This document shows positions 13,066-23,702 of a DNA stretch of 64,000 nt, piece by piece. The translations under genes and the position numbers were made by a program. Below the pieces are notes generated by a model. That model saw only the letters and a list, made by a program, of their open reading frames with translations. It had not been told where the DNA came from and did no database searches. Origin of the DNA: Saussurea involucrata (taxonomy: Eukaryota; Streptophyta; Magnoliopsida; Asterales; Asteraceae); assembly GCA_033807775.1 (NCBI GenBank), contig CM066318.1:88926879-88990878 (forward strand), given 5' to 3'. The first letter of the stretch is position 1. Every line of letters starts with the position of its first letter.

Positions 13066-13346
13066 TGTTAGGGCAAGTTTTATAGTTGATTTAAAGTTCA
13101 AGGGTTGAATTGTAATAATTTAATTTGAGCCTGATTAGTGAACGGGCCGTGGGCTTGTTAACCACGGGCCCATAGTATTTATTGTGAGATTAGCTTGGAA
13201 AAACAAGCTAATCATCTCTTGAGCTTTCTATTCGTATTGTAAACATTCTCTCAGAAAGTTAATGAAAAGGATGACAGTTAGAAATCATTGTTCTTATTGA
13301 TTAATATTACTGATTTCTTATTTGTTGCACGGATCTGGTTCTAACA
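13066..13346 (+). repeat. 5' LTR of element D
   Basis: This LTR has TGTTAGGGC..TTCTAACA ends and is 281 bp long. Its inverted segment ACGGGCCGTGG..CCACGGGCCC is shared with the LTR of A. The TSS and polyA signals were not resolved. Confidence 0.95.
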
Positions 13347-13348
13347 AT

Positions 13349-13360
13349 TGGTATCAGAGC
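13349..13360 (+). promoter_or_regulatory. Primer-binding site of element D
   Basis: TGGTATCAGAGC, complementary to initiator-Met tRNA, starts two bases after the LTR end. Confidence 0.95.
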
Positions 13361-14295
13361 GGACGGACGGATTCGATTCACAGATTCATTCAATGATTTC
13401 TGGTTAGTTTGAATTTTTCACGTCTGACCATTCTTGAATTTTCAAATCTTTGATTCTGGCTAAATTGTTCAATTCTGTTTATTGGGTTGTGTTAGCATTA
13501 TACTTGTTAGTAATTCTGCAAATTTTCGCATTCCAATTCGATCGTTTGAGTGATTAATTTAGCAATTTAAGATCAAAAGTTTTGGTAGTGTTCTTGACAA
13601 AAATCCGATTTTTAACCATCAAAACTTGTTGTTTTTGCATTGAAATCGATTGGATTAGTGTTACTTTTGTGTTTGGCATTGTTACTAATCTTCCAGGATC
13701 GATTTTGGGCAACCCTAATCGAAAATTCGATCGATTTGAGAAACAACCGACTTTTCCGGATAAACCAGCCGACGTTTTCGGATAACTTCAAGGTGTCCGG
13801 ACGTTTGTGTGATTTCCATCCGGATAATTCCAATTCCATCCGGACTCGTCATTTTTCCGGGTAAGTTCTACAATCCGGGTAAGTCACTATTCCTTATACT
13901 ATCCGGGTAACATTTGTATCCAGAAACCCAGTGTTTCCGGACATATCTTATCCGGACAATCCATTGTACCCGGAAACTTCAGTGTATCCGGAAACATCTT
14001 GTTTCAGTTTTCCATTCGGTAACTTAAGCCATCCGGTAACCTTGGTTATCCGGACAACTCAAGTTATCCGGACTCTTCCTCTTATCCGGACACTTTTGTT
14101 TTTATTGATCTACTTGCATCAAATCTGATCCGGACACTTCCATATCAGATCACTTATTTGGATTCCTATCCAGTAAGTTCTGTTTAGTCCAATCACTTGT
14201 AGAACCTGCGTTAGGACATCACTCTTAGTACCTTGCGTTAGGTTTACACTCTGAATCGATCAACCCGTCTGACGATCACTCCGTTGCAACCAAAG
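13361..14295 (+). other. 5' leader of element D with a CCGGATAA word array
   Basis: This is a 935-bp untranslated leader; its small ORFs have no support. Bases 13745-14160 hold about 20 variants of CCGGATAA, CCGGGTAA, TTATCCGGAC and CCGGAAAC. The last 120 bases contain two GCGTTAGG words, also present at C's gag start. Leaders carry packaging and dimerisation signals in this family, so such a role for the array is plausible but unproven. Confidence 0.8.
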
Positions 14296-16785
14296 ATGTC
14301 TACTTCTCGTGATGCTCTCGCAATTGTCCCTGACACCAAGCCACCGTGTCTCTATCCGAACGAGTACATCCAATGGCGAGATAGGTTCATGATCTTCATA
14401 GAGTCCAAGGACAACTATGAGTACATCGAGAGAGCTCTGGATAATGGCCCAATTCCCAAACCAATGAAGGACATAGCTGCAACTTCAACTGCAGTAGCTC
14501 GACGTGAGGCCAAGACTCTTGCTGAAATGACTGAAGATGAAAGAGGCATGATTGAAGGCGAAAAGCATGCTAAGAGATATCTGGTTCAAGCCCTTCCCAA
14601 CTCGACCTACAATGCCATCGACAGCTACAAAGACACGGCTAAAGGCATGTGGGATCAAGTTTCCAGAATGATGCGTGGGAGCGTGGTTGGCAATCAACTG
14701 AAGATAAATAGCGCAATAACCAAGTTTGATGGTTTCAAGCAGCGCAACGGCGAAACTCTCACCCAGGCTTACGAACGTTTTTGCCAGCTCCTCAATGAAC
14801 TGAACAAGATCGTTCGTTCAAATACTGAAAACGCTCTCAAGTTTCTCAACAATCTGCTGCCGGAATGGAAGGTGTATGCTTCTCATGTCAAACATAACCA
14901 CCTGATAGAGAATATAAGCATCAACGAACTGTATGAGACACTTCTTCAAGACGAAGATGAAGTGAATGAGCTCCTAGGCGAGAAAAAGACTGAACCAAAG
15001 CCATCTGCCGATCCTATTGCTCTCATTTCCTCCAAGCAAGGAAAATCATCGGGAAGTCACTCCAGACGTGCTCCAAAGCAAAGTTCTTCTGAGTCAGAAG
15101 CTGAAGATAAGCAAGACAACGATTCTGATGATGAAACGGTTTCAGAATTTAAAAAGGCCATAGCTTTGCTTACCAAATCCTTCGAAAAACAAAGGTACTA
15201 CAAGAAGCCTTCATCCAATAGTCAGTGCTACTCCACTTCCTCCAATAAGCGCCATGACTACAAAGACCGATACGAAGGAAAGAAGAAGGTCAGTGAGCAA
15301 GACAAGTCTGAGAAGAAGGAAAAGCCAGAGAAAGAAGAAGGGAAGAAGAGAGATGAACCCGTAAAGTGTTACAACTGCGGGAAACTTGGTCATTTTGCGA
15401 AGGATTGTCGCCAGCCAACAGTAAAGAGCTCTCACTACTACGAGGCCAAGCTTGCATTGTCTCGTCAGAAGGAGGCTGGAGAAGCTATGTTTGTTGAGAA
15501 CGACTACTGGTTGAAAAGATCTGATGATGAAGGCAACTTTGATGTTGCTGATGCCTTCATGGGATACCAATCCTCCGCCGAAGAAGAAACGGCACCTACA
15601 AGTCAGGTATGTGATTCTTGCCAACCCGATTTCTTGAATAAAATGCAAGCATTTACCGATCAGGCAAATTCCTTCCAGGCCACCTCTAAAAAACAAAAGC
15701 TTGAAATTAGGTCACTAACTGAAAAGCTTGATGCTCAAAAGAGAATAACAGAGAAGTATAAGTCTGATTTTGCTAATTTAACTGATAAATGCAAAAATCT
15801 GTCATTAGCACCTAAAGACTTAATAGCCAAATTATCTGATCTTCAATCACAGTTTGATAAGTGCTTGAATGAGAAAGAAGAAATTGTTTATCAATGTTCT
15901 TCTCTTCAAATCCAACACAAGGAGTTTGTGAATAAAATCCTTGATCTTGAAAACAAACTCCACAAAAGGGGTCAAACTGATCAAACCATTTTTTTGAACA
16001 AACCCAGAGAGTTCACGTACTTCAACAAAGAGTGGGGAATCGGATATGATAACCCACACTACTTAAAAAAGGGAAGATATCAAGTCCCTACTCTGTATGA
16101 TTTTGCTTGCTATGGATTAGATAAAAAGTATCCAGAGTACGCAATTCAATGGACTGGTCCTCTTGAACCAGAAAAGGAAGAGGAAACCGAGGAACATAAA
16201 CGCACACAAAAACGAGGAATTCAACTTCCATTTTGTTATGAACCTTTAAACTACTCATATCAAAAGGACAAAAAGTACCTTTCCAATGACTACTTCAACC
16301 CCTACAAGGTAGCTACACCCAAGGATTCCTCCAAAAAGGATGAGGATATAGCACCTGCAACCAAGACCGAGACGGATGAGTTTAAACTCTATGTTCCCCC
16401 TCTCATCTTGGAAGCAAAGATAGTCGAGTTGGAGGAGTCCATTGAGAAAGAAAGGTCAATGTTTCAAATGGAAAAGAAAGTTTTACTTACAAAGCTTGAG
16501 AATCTACAACAAGTCAAAACCGAAGTTGTGTCTGGTGAAGGACAGGAAATCCTTCGGAGTGAAATCAATCGACTCACATCACAACTGTCTGCCTTGGCAA
16601 CAGAAAAGATGGAAGAGTACACGAGAAATGGTCAGCTTCAAGAGAAATTTGACCAACTGCTATCTGACAAGAAGATTTCACCCGAACCTTCCTCAAATTC
16701 ATCCGACACATCTTCGTGCAAAGCCTTCTTAGGCAAGATTTCTAGTACACAAGACGGTCAAGATTCTCAAGACGAGAGTTTTTAA
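14296..16785 (+). CDS. gag: Element D gag, N-terminal 829 codons
   Basis: This is the largest open gag segment here. I start at ATG 14296 (MSTSRDALA); the frame opens earlier only through TTG. A UBN2-type core spans residues 10-215 (YIQWRDRFMIFIESKDNYEY, MWDQVSRMM, EWKVYASHVKH). An acidic Ser-rich stretch follows. The CCHC knuckle CYNCGKLGHFAKDC starts at residue 358. Residues 430-580 and 690-800 are predicted coiled coil, flanking the conserved block RGQTDQTIFLNKPREFTYF. The frame ends at TAA 16783-16785, but C reads through the equivalent place, so this is probably a frameshift, with gag continuing at 16791. Confidence 0.85.
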   Translation: MSTSRDALAIVPDTKPPCLYPNEYIQWRDRFMIFIESKDNYEYIERALDNGPIPKPMKDIAATSTAVARREAKTLAEMTEDERGMIEGEKHAKRYLVQALPNSTYNAIDSYKDTAKGMWDQVSRMMRGSVVGNQLKINSAITKFDGFKQRNGETLTQAYERFCQLLNELNKIVRSNTENALKFLNNLLPEWKVYASHVKHNHLIENISINELYETLLQDEDEVNELLGEKKTEPKPSADPIALISSKQGKSSGSHSRRAPKQSSSESEAEDKQDNDSDDETVSEFKKAIALLTKSFEKQRYYKKPSSNSQCYSTSSNKRHDYKDRYEGKKKVSEQDKSEKKEKPEKEEGKKRDEPVKCYNCGKLGHFAKDCRQPTVKSSHYYEAKLALSRQKEAGEAMFVENDYWLKRSDDEGNFDVADAFMGYQSSAEEETAPTSQVCDSCQPDFLNKMQAFTDQANSFQATSKKQKLEIRSLTEKLDAQKRITEKYKSDFANLTDKCKNLSLAPKDLIAKLSDLQSQFDKCLNEKEEIVYQCSSLQIQHKEFVNKILDLENKLHKRGQTDQTIFLNKPREFTYFNKEWGIGYDNPHYLKKGRYQVPTLYDFACYGLDKKYPEYAIQWTGPLEPEKEEETEEHKRTQKRGIQLPFCYEPLNYSYQKDKKYLSNDYFNPYKVATPKDSSKKDEDIAPATKTETDEFKLYVPPLILEAKIVELEESIEKERSMFQMEKKVLLTKLENLQQVKTEVVSGEGQEILRSEINRLTSQLSALATEKMEEYTRNGQLQEKFDQLLSDKKISPEPSSNSSDTSSCKAFLGKISSTQDGQDSQDESF

Positions 16786-16790
16786 GGAAT

Positions 16791-17815
16791 TTGAACTCTG
16801 AATTTTTCTTAGCTTCCGCTCCAAATTCCCCAAAGCACACAAGCACAGAGAGTTCCTCGCCTTCCCCACCTGATCCAAGTCCAGTACTTCCCGAGATAAA
16901 TTTTTCTGAGTACATGAACTCCAAAGGTAACTGTGAAGAAGAGTTCGAGTCGTTCCCCTTCGACAAACCTCTTCCAAGTCGCACTGATTTTCTATCCCCC
17001 GTAGTCAATCGTCCGGTTAATTTTCTAAAGGGTCGCAGTTCTCAAACAAAGGCCCCAGCTGTGATCAAGATTTCTCAATCAAAACCAACTTCGAAACCTG
17101 TTCCCAAAAGGCAATCACAGCCGAGGCAAGAGACCGGACCATTGCCTACCAAAAATACTATTCCTCTAAAAGTCACTGATCATTCTGTCCCTGCTGTTTC
17201 AGATAAAAATGGTCGAGCTAATAAAGAAACACCAAACTGGCTAAAGAGGGAATCTGTCAAGAAGGATGCGTCAAAGTCTTTCCCAACTGTTTTTAATTCT
17301 AGAATAGACAAAGACAATTATGCTTGGAATCATTGGAACCATTTTGAAGTTTCTTTTCCCGTTATAGTTAATTCTCTTAATCAATTGACTCAGTTATCGC
17401 ATGATTGTTTATGTTGTTCTAATTGTGGTTGGAATGATTTTGATGATATTCACAATAATGATTGGTATGCGCCTTATTTTGTTGGTAACTTATTTCATAA
17501 GAGAAAACCCCACAATAATAAGCAGAAAAACCATTCATAACGGGGTTCCAATCAAGCGGTTAAACCACAGCGGGAGACTCACCCCATTCCTACACGGGCT
17601 GCTCCTACTGGGGTTAAACCGGCACCCAGGTGGAAAGCTGCTACAAAATTTGTTCCTCCTAAAGGTGTAAATTCTGCACCGAAGAGGAAACAAGTGCCAG
17701 AACCAGTTCCCTCTACCGGTGTAAATCCTACACCCAAAGGGAAAGCTGGGACAAAACAAGCTTCCCCAAACGGTGCCAAACCTAACCCTCCATGACCCAA
17801 GAAAATTTGGGTACC
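16791..17815 (+). pseudogene. Element D gag C-terminal region after a frameshift
   Basis: Bases 16791-17540 continue gag in another frame. They align with C through INFSEYMNSKGNCEEEFESF and VVNRPVNFLKG and contain the second Cys cluster CLCCSNCGWNDFDD near 17405-17445. A TAA at 17538-17540 stops that frame. From 17540 to 17800 sequence encoding Pro/Lys-rich repeats (GVKPAP, GVNSAP, GVNPTP, GAKPNP) continues and ends in IWVPK plus a stop, the equivalent of the KWVPK terminus of B and C. This is probably the spacer before pol. Confidence 0.7.
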
Positions 17816-19485
17816 TAAACTTCACTAATCTTGTTTTGCAGCACAGTCATGTGTGGTACTTAGATTTTGGATGCTCCAAGCACATGACCGGAAGGAGGGA
17901 GCTTCTCACGAACTACAAAGAAGAATACTGCGGAAACGTGAGATTTGGGAATAACGAGAAGTCGCCGATCGTGGGCTACGGTGACATCGTCTAAGACAAG
18001 ATCACAATCAAGAAGGTATCCCACGTCGCGGGATTAGGTCACAATCTATTCAGCATCGGTCAATTCTGCGACAAGGATCTCGAGGTCAGCTTTAAAGCCA
18101 CAAGGTGTAGAATCCTCAACAACGACGGAGAAGAGCTACTGGTTGGGACTTGAAAGACCAATCTCTACACCATTGACCTCGCAGCAATCAAATCCGATAA
18201 ATATGTCTGTCTCTTGTCAAAAGCCGACTCTAATCAAGTTTGGCTCTGGCATAGACGTCTTTCGCACCTCAACTTCAGAAGTATCAATCAACGGGTGCTA
18301 GGCAGACACGTCAGAGGCGTGCCTAAACTTCCGTTCGTGAAGGATCTTCTCTGTGGGGCATGCGAAAAGGGAAAGATGAAGCGCACATCACATCAGCCGA
18401 AGGCAACTCCTAGCACGTCCCGGACCCTCGAACTCATTCATATGGATTTGTGTGGTCCAATGCATGTTCCGAGCATAAATAAGCGCAAATACGTGCTTGT
18501 GATGGTGGACGACTACTCGTGCTACACTTGGGTGATGTTCCTACGCTCGAAGGACGAAACTCCGGAGCTCATTATTGATCATCTGAAGACTGTCTAGAAG
18601 AACAAGCTTCAACACGTTCAGTCCATCAGAACTGACAACGGGACGGAGTTCAGGAATCAAAAGGTGGATGACTATCTGAGGTCAGTCGGCATCTCACACA
18701 CCTTCTCTGCAGCACGCACTCCTCAACAAAACGGAGTGGTGGAAAGACGAAACCGTACCCTCGTTGAAGCTGCTCGCACAATGCTTTCTTATGCAAATCT
18801 ACCGCTATATCTCTGGGCTGAAGCGGTATCTACGACATGTTACACGCAAAACCGCTCTATCCTTCTCAAGCGGTTCAACAAGACGCCGTACGAGATCATG
18901 AACAACCACGTTCCGACCATCGGCTACTTTCACGCCTTCGGGTGCACTTGCTATGTGATGAACGACAAGGATGATCTTGGGAAATTCATCCCCAAGGCGG
19001 ACGAAGGAGTTTTCATCGGATACTCCATGCAGGCTAAGGCGTATCGCGTTTATAACAAGCGGACCAAATCCGTTGTTGAAAGCATAAACGTGACATTCGA
19101 AGAAGCCGCAGATTTGGCTTCTAAACAACTCAGTTCAGAACACGGTTTAACTGGAGTGCCAGCTTCCGGACCTTCGAGTTCGGGATCTGCACAAGCCACA
19201 GTAAATCCGAATCATGCATCTTCATCGAATGCTGACTCTTCTGATTTAGATTTACTATTTCAATATTTCTATGATGACATACTTAACTCTTCTGCTCCTG
19301 TCTCAGCGCAACCGCGACTTGAAGCTGTTCGCAATGAGGATACAGCCGCTTTATCTGGTCCTCCTTCTTTCTCGAGCACGCCATCAACAACAATAGAGAC
19401 AGCTCAACCATCATCATCAGATACCATGCACCTGGTACTGCAACCCCCCAGAGGAACCCATACTCTCGGAGATCGCTCCTACTGA
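17816..19485 (+). pseudogene. Element D protease and integrase, broken
   Basis: Protease begins HVWYLDFGCSKHMTG (17845-17890). The catalytic Asp-Ser-Gly has become Asp-Phe-Gly (TCT to TTT), expected to be inactivating. Stops follow near 17992 and 18151. Integrase starts at 18214 with LWHRRLSHLNF and CGACEKGK for zinc binding, then catalytic Asp in HMDLCGP. TAG 18595-18597 lies where C has Gln. The second Asp (RTDNGTEF) is just after it and the Glu is in NGVVERRNRTL (about 18735-18765). VFIGYSMQAKAYRVYNKRT follows, then a Ser/Pro linker that loses frame near 19430. Confidence 0.85.
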
Positions 19486-19850
19486 TTCGTCCTCTGCTAC
19501 AACTCATGCTCAACCTCTGAACTCCTCGGAACCAGAAGTTGTTCAACCATCGACGAATCCTCCCCCACTTCCTCCAAGAAACAAGACTGCTACTCTTGAA
19601 GCGGTCCAAGACCTTCAATCTGGTTCGTATGTGGATCCAGATGCGTCTCACTCCACCCAGCAGCCGCTTCCGCATTCCACCAAATGGACGAAGGCCCATC
19701 CCCTACATCAGATAATCGGTGATCCTTCTACTCCTGTTCGTACACGAGGCACTTTCGCCAACTTCTGTCTATTTTCCGGCTTCTTAAGCAAGATTGAGCT
19801 GACGAACGTACGCGAAGCGCTCGAAGATCCGGACTGGATCATAGCCATTG
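19486..19850 (+). pseudogene. Element D integrase-RT linker and RT start, frameshifted
   Basis: Ser/Pro-rich linker continues in a shifted frame, then bases 19631-19850 encode HSTKWTKAHPLHQIIGDP, the conserved entry to the copia RT, and a region ending DPDWI. A further frameshift near 19850 moves RT into the frame of the next segment. Confidence 0.75.
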
Positions 19851-21326
19851 CAAGAAGAGCTAAATCAATTCGAAGCTCTCAAGGTATGGCGACTGGTTCC
19901 ACGTTCAAAGCACAAGACGGTGATCGGCACCAAATGGATCTTTAAAAATAAAAAGGACGAAGACGGCATCGTTGTTCGCAACAAGGCGCGTCTTGTGGCC
20001 AAAGCGTGCCGACAACAAGAGGGGATCGACTACGATGAGACCTATGCTTCGGTAGCACGCATCGAGGCAATCTGTATGTTTCTCGCTTATGTCGCGCACA
20101 AGAACTTCACACTCTTCCAAATGGATGTGAAGACAGCCTTTCTTTACGGCGACCTCCAAGAAGAAGTTTATGTGCCGCAACCAGATGGATTTGTGGACGA
20201 CTCGAAGCCTGATCATGTCTACATCTTAGACAAGGCACTTTACGGCTTAAAGCAAGCTCCGCGAGCATGGTACAACACACTATCAAAGTTCTTGTTAGAA
20301 GCCGAGTTCACTCAAGGTACCATTGATTCTACTATGTTTATCAAGAATGAAAAGGGTCACATAATTCTAGTCCAGGTATATGTCAATGACATCATTTTCG
20401 GTTTTACTAGTCCTTTATATGCAAAGAACTTTGCCACTCTCATGGGAAAAATTTTTAAAATGAGTATGCTTTGTGAGATAAACTTTTTCCTTGGTCTTCA
20501 AGTTAAACAACTGTCGACAGGAATTTTCATAAACCAATCCAAATACATTCGGGATATTCTTCGGAAATTCCAATTGGACCAGTCCTCACCAATGAAAACT
20601 CCCATGGCAACCAATACAAAGCTTGACGCCGATCCTCACGGAAAGGCTGTCAACACCAAATTGTATCGGGGAATGATCGGTTCTTTAATGTACCTAACTG
20701 CCAGTAGACCGGACATCATGTTTTCGACATTTCTTTGCGCCCGTTATCAATCAAACCCTAAAGAGTCTCATTACAATGTTGTTAAACGAATTTTTCGTTA
20801 TTTACGTGGTACTGCTGATCTTGGCCTTTGGTACCCGAAAGAGACAGGTTTTGGCCTATCCGCTTACTCTGACGCGGATCACGCGGGATGCATGTTGGAC
20901 CGCGAGAGCACCTCGGGGCACATTCAATTCTTGGGAGATAGCCTAGTGAGTTGGGCATCGAAGAAACAGCAATGCGTTTCCACGTCAACTGCCGAGGAAG
21001 AGTATGTAGCCGCCGCAAGCTGCTGTTCCCAAGTAATCTGGATGAGGATGCAACTCAAAGACTATGGCTTTACGTATGTCAAAGTCCCGATCTACTGTGA
21101 ATCGAAGAGCGCAATTGCCATATCAAGCAACCCGGTCCAACACACCAAAACGAAGCACATCGACGTTCGGTATCATTTTATTAAGGATCACGTCGAAAGA
21201 GGTACAGTCGAACTCTACTTCGTAAATACTGAGCATCAGTTAGCATACCTGTTTACCAAAGCCTTGGACGAAAAACGTTTCAAAATTCTTGTGTTCAAGC
21301 AAGGTATGCTAAATCTGAAGACTTAA
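19848..21326 (+). CDS. pol: Element D reverse transcriptase and RNase H, catalytic Asp lost
   Basis: This 492-codon open segment covers most of the copia RT (GTKWIFKNKKDEDGIV, QMDVKTAFLYGDLQEEVYV, ALYGLKQAPRAWYN) and all of RNase H (MIGSLMYLTASRPDIMF, STSGHIQFLGDSLVSWASKK, HTKTKHIDVRYHFIKDHVE, LFTKALDEKRF). The catalytic box, normally YVDDIIFGS, reads YVNDIIFGF. The first Asp of the pair is Asn (GAT to AAT), which should abolish polymerisation. The M at 19848 is internal to pol and not a true start. It ends at TAA 21324-21326. Confidence 0.92.
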   Translation: MQEELNQFEALKVWRLVPRSKHKTVIGTKWIFKNKKDEDGIVVRNKARLVAKACRQQEGIDYDETYASVARIEAICMFLAYVAHKNFTLFQMDVKTAFLYGDLQEEVYVPQPDGFVDDSKPDHVYILDKALYGLKQAPRAWYNTLSKFLLEAEFTQGTIDSTMFIKNEKGHIILVQVYVNDIIFGFTSPLYAKNFATLMGKIFKMSMLCEINFFLGLQVKQLSTGIFINQSKYIRDILRKFQLDQSSPMKTPMATNTKLDADPHGKAVNTKLYRGMIGSLMYLTASRPDIMFSTFLCARYQSNPKESHYNVVKRIFRYLRGTADLGLWYPKETGFGLSAYSDADHAGCMLDRESTSGHIQFLGDSLVSWASKKQQCVSTSTAEEEYVAAASCCSQVIWMRMQLKDYGFTYVKVPIYCESKSAIAISSNPVQHTKTKHIDVRYHFIKDHVERGTVELYFVNTEHQLAYLFTKALDEKRFKILVFKQGMLNLKT

Positions 21327-22004
21327 TCCGAATGTTTGCACGTTACAAGTTCCATACATCTACGCGTAACTGTCTACTCCCCATCCGGTGTTATCACTCC
21401 TGATGGTTGAGTATACACTTCCTCTCCCCTGTATTCTACTTGTCTCGGTTACACAGTTAGATTTTAGCCTCTGTATTTATTAGGTAGATCTCGTTTGTTT
21501 TATTTCTTTCTTCGTGTGTTTCTCTTATTTCATACTGTCGTCTGTATTTCCTTTCACTATCTCTGTGCTTTCACCATATGTTCTTGTGTTCAGGGGGAGC
21601 ACATTGCGGTATCAGGTAAGTTTTCTCAACTGTTGAGGGGGAGCATCCCACACAGTTTTTCTTTACAAGTCAAAAAGTTTTTGTGTGTGGGGGCACTCCT
21701 GTGAGCATGGTCATCATCTGAGGGGGAGCGGCACAAATCTCTATCATAAAGTCTTAACAGTTTTTTTGTGTGCCGGACCCCTCCACTGCACTCTACTGCA
21801 CTATCCGAGGGGGAGCAAGGGATTCCCCATGCTCAGTTTGAGGGGGAGCGAGAGAAAGTCCTTTTTCAGTCAAAATTCTTTCAAAATTCCAAGGAACAGG
21901 ACTTTTTGGAGTTATCCGGACACCATCCGGACACCTCTATTCTCCGGACAGAATCCGGACCGGATAGGTATCCGGGTCGGATAAGGACCCGGACCCCACC
22001 CAGG
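21327..22004 (+). other. Element D post-pol spacer with five polypurine tracts
   Basis: This spacer is non-coding. Five copies of (G/C)AGGGGGAGC sit at 21591, 21635, 21720, 21807 and 21840. Multiple polypurine tracts downstream of pol are a known Sirevirus feature; they resemble the terminal tract before the 3' LTR. From 21905 a CCGG-word array (ATCCGGACACC, CCGGACCGGATAGG) leads up to the internal TATA box. Confidence 0.75.
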
Positions 22005-22012
22005 TATATATA
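22005..22012 (+). promoter_or_regulatory. Internal TATA box for ORF3 of element D
   Basis: TATATATA is followed after about 30 bases by a CT-rich stretch typical of plant 5' leaders (ACCCTAAACCCT, then CTCTCTCGCTCGG). Position, strand and the downstream splice-like signals suggest an own promoter for ORF3. No expression data are available here. Confidence 0.5.
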
Positions 22013-22140
22013 CGCAATCGGGTTCTCTCATTTCCACTTATCCGGATTTTCTCGCAAAACCCTAAACCCTACTTGACCTCTCTCTCGCTCGGACTCTCCC
22101 CGATCACTCGACTCACCATCGCATTCAGTCCCAAACTCAG
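22013..22140 (+). other. Predicted first, non-coding exon of D ORF3
   Basis: This is CT-rich sequence without an in-frame ATG. It ends in CTCAG at 22140, directly before GTAAAA, a good plant 5' splice site. Confidence 0.4.
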
Positions 22141-23694
22141 GTAAAATGCTCGATTCTCACTCTTACTCATATATCGAGTACACTTGACTGATTTTTCCCA
22201 CGAATCGACCATCGATTCGATGGTTTCATGCACACCGCAAAACCCATTCGGGTTTCTATTAATGCCAAAAATCGCACCAAAGGGACAACTTAAGGTCGAT
22301 GTGGACTTAATCAACTAAAGAAAGGATCTTTCGACGAGACGTGCGACGAGGGAAAAAATAAACGAGACAAGGGATTTGATGACGCAGGAAAAACCTCAAT
22401 CGAGGAAAAAACCTGCGGACGACAGGGGGTGTGGTCGCTGCACTATGGTCGCCAATCAGGGGCGACGTCCTTGGTACTGGCGTCGGCCGTACGATGATTA
22501 CAATACAAATGAAGGAAATACTTCGGAATGTAAAGTACAAGTGTTTGAATGTGAAAACAGGTGTTTGTCGTGTGTGAGTACAAAGTGTAATCAACTGTTG
22601 GTCAAAAGCTGCTGCCGTTCGTCGAGAGCGATACTTGAGCTTTCCTCCGAATGTTCTTGAGTTCGTTGTAAGGTTCTGGCTTTCAGTACTTTTTCTGCTG
22701 CTTGGTGATGGTCGTTGATGTATATTGGATGTTAATTGATGTCCCTTGAAATGAGGCTTTAGCTTATCTTTTATAGTCATCGCGTCATTAATTAGCTCCA
22801 TTAATGATTTGATCAACGGCTACAATGGCTGGAAACGGTCGCCGGAGTGATTATCCATAATGCTCTTCGTCCGTTACGGCTGCTTGCTGTTAATGGCTTT
22901 GACTCCTGCATTAAATACTTAACAAACGTAACAGTCAAGGTTAACGTTAGCTTTGGTCAAAGGTGCAATGATCTTACGCGATGGTCGTACGGGACGGGCG
23001 ATGCTATGGTCGTGCGTCGTGGGAGACGTACGACTTACCTTTTACGAGAGACGACGGATGTTTTCTGGGTTCTTGTCGAGACCTTATCTTAATACGAGAT
23101 TTGTACTATAACGTGCGTCTTACCTGCTCTGGTCGTGGTCGTACGACATGATTCTTTGCCCAAACAGTTTCTACGACCACGTGTCAATTTTGTGTCAATA
23201 AGATTCGTACGATGGTCATGTCTGTTAGTATAGGTCCCTCACATACCATTGAATCATTATCTAGATGATTGGGAACTGTTTTAGGCTCTGTGGCTGATCT
23301 CTCAACTCGTCCGGACATGTTCATCGTGTCCGGACACATTCAAGATCTTGCTGATTTATCCGGACACTCCCAATCACCCAGAACCATAGTTGTCCGGAAA
23401 CCTTATGGTTTCCGGTAAGTGCAACTACCGGGTAGTTTTGGGGTCCGGACCTAATATTTATCCAGAAAGCTAGTGTATCAGGGAAACCCTGTCCGGGTTA
23501 ATCAATCTTATCCGGACTCTTTGTGTTGTCCGGACACTTTGACAACTTTGACCCTGACACCCCTGTTATGTCCATTTCGTACTTGTCTTCACTCTGCCAG
23601 TCCTCGATCTATCTCAGATTGAGCCATTCAAAGCAATGGTACGCACCGACATGTGTTCATCCGTCCAAGTTTCTAACTGTGCGCTCCTTTACAG
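22141..23694 (+). other. Predicted 1,554-bp intron of D ORF3, with an unexplained TCGTACGA-rich segment
   Basis: The donor is CAG/GTAAAA at 22141. The acceptor is TTTACAG at 23688-23694, with a branch-like TTCTAAC at 23671-23677. Inside, about 22310-23243 looks foreign: it has repeated GTCGTACGAC-type palindromes (22489, 22987, 23025, 23146, 23206) and a minus-strand TATAAAAG near 22770, and could be a decayed solo LTR. I could not find a target duplication. Bases 23305-23545 hold another CCGGATAA/CCGGACAC array. Small ORFs here have no recognisable product. Confidence 0.4.
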
Positions 23695-23702
23695 ATATTG
23701 CA

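Noticed and set aside
22307..23092. Possible small host genes (about 80-170 codons) in D's post-pol region
   Set aside because: Low-complexity or Arg/Ser-rich translations without domain motifs, within the predicted intron and a likely decayed insert.
23523..23702. Upstream extension of D's ORF3 to 23523
   Set aside because: It is read through the CCGG-word array and the predicted splice acceptor; ATG 23703 has better context.
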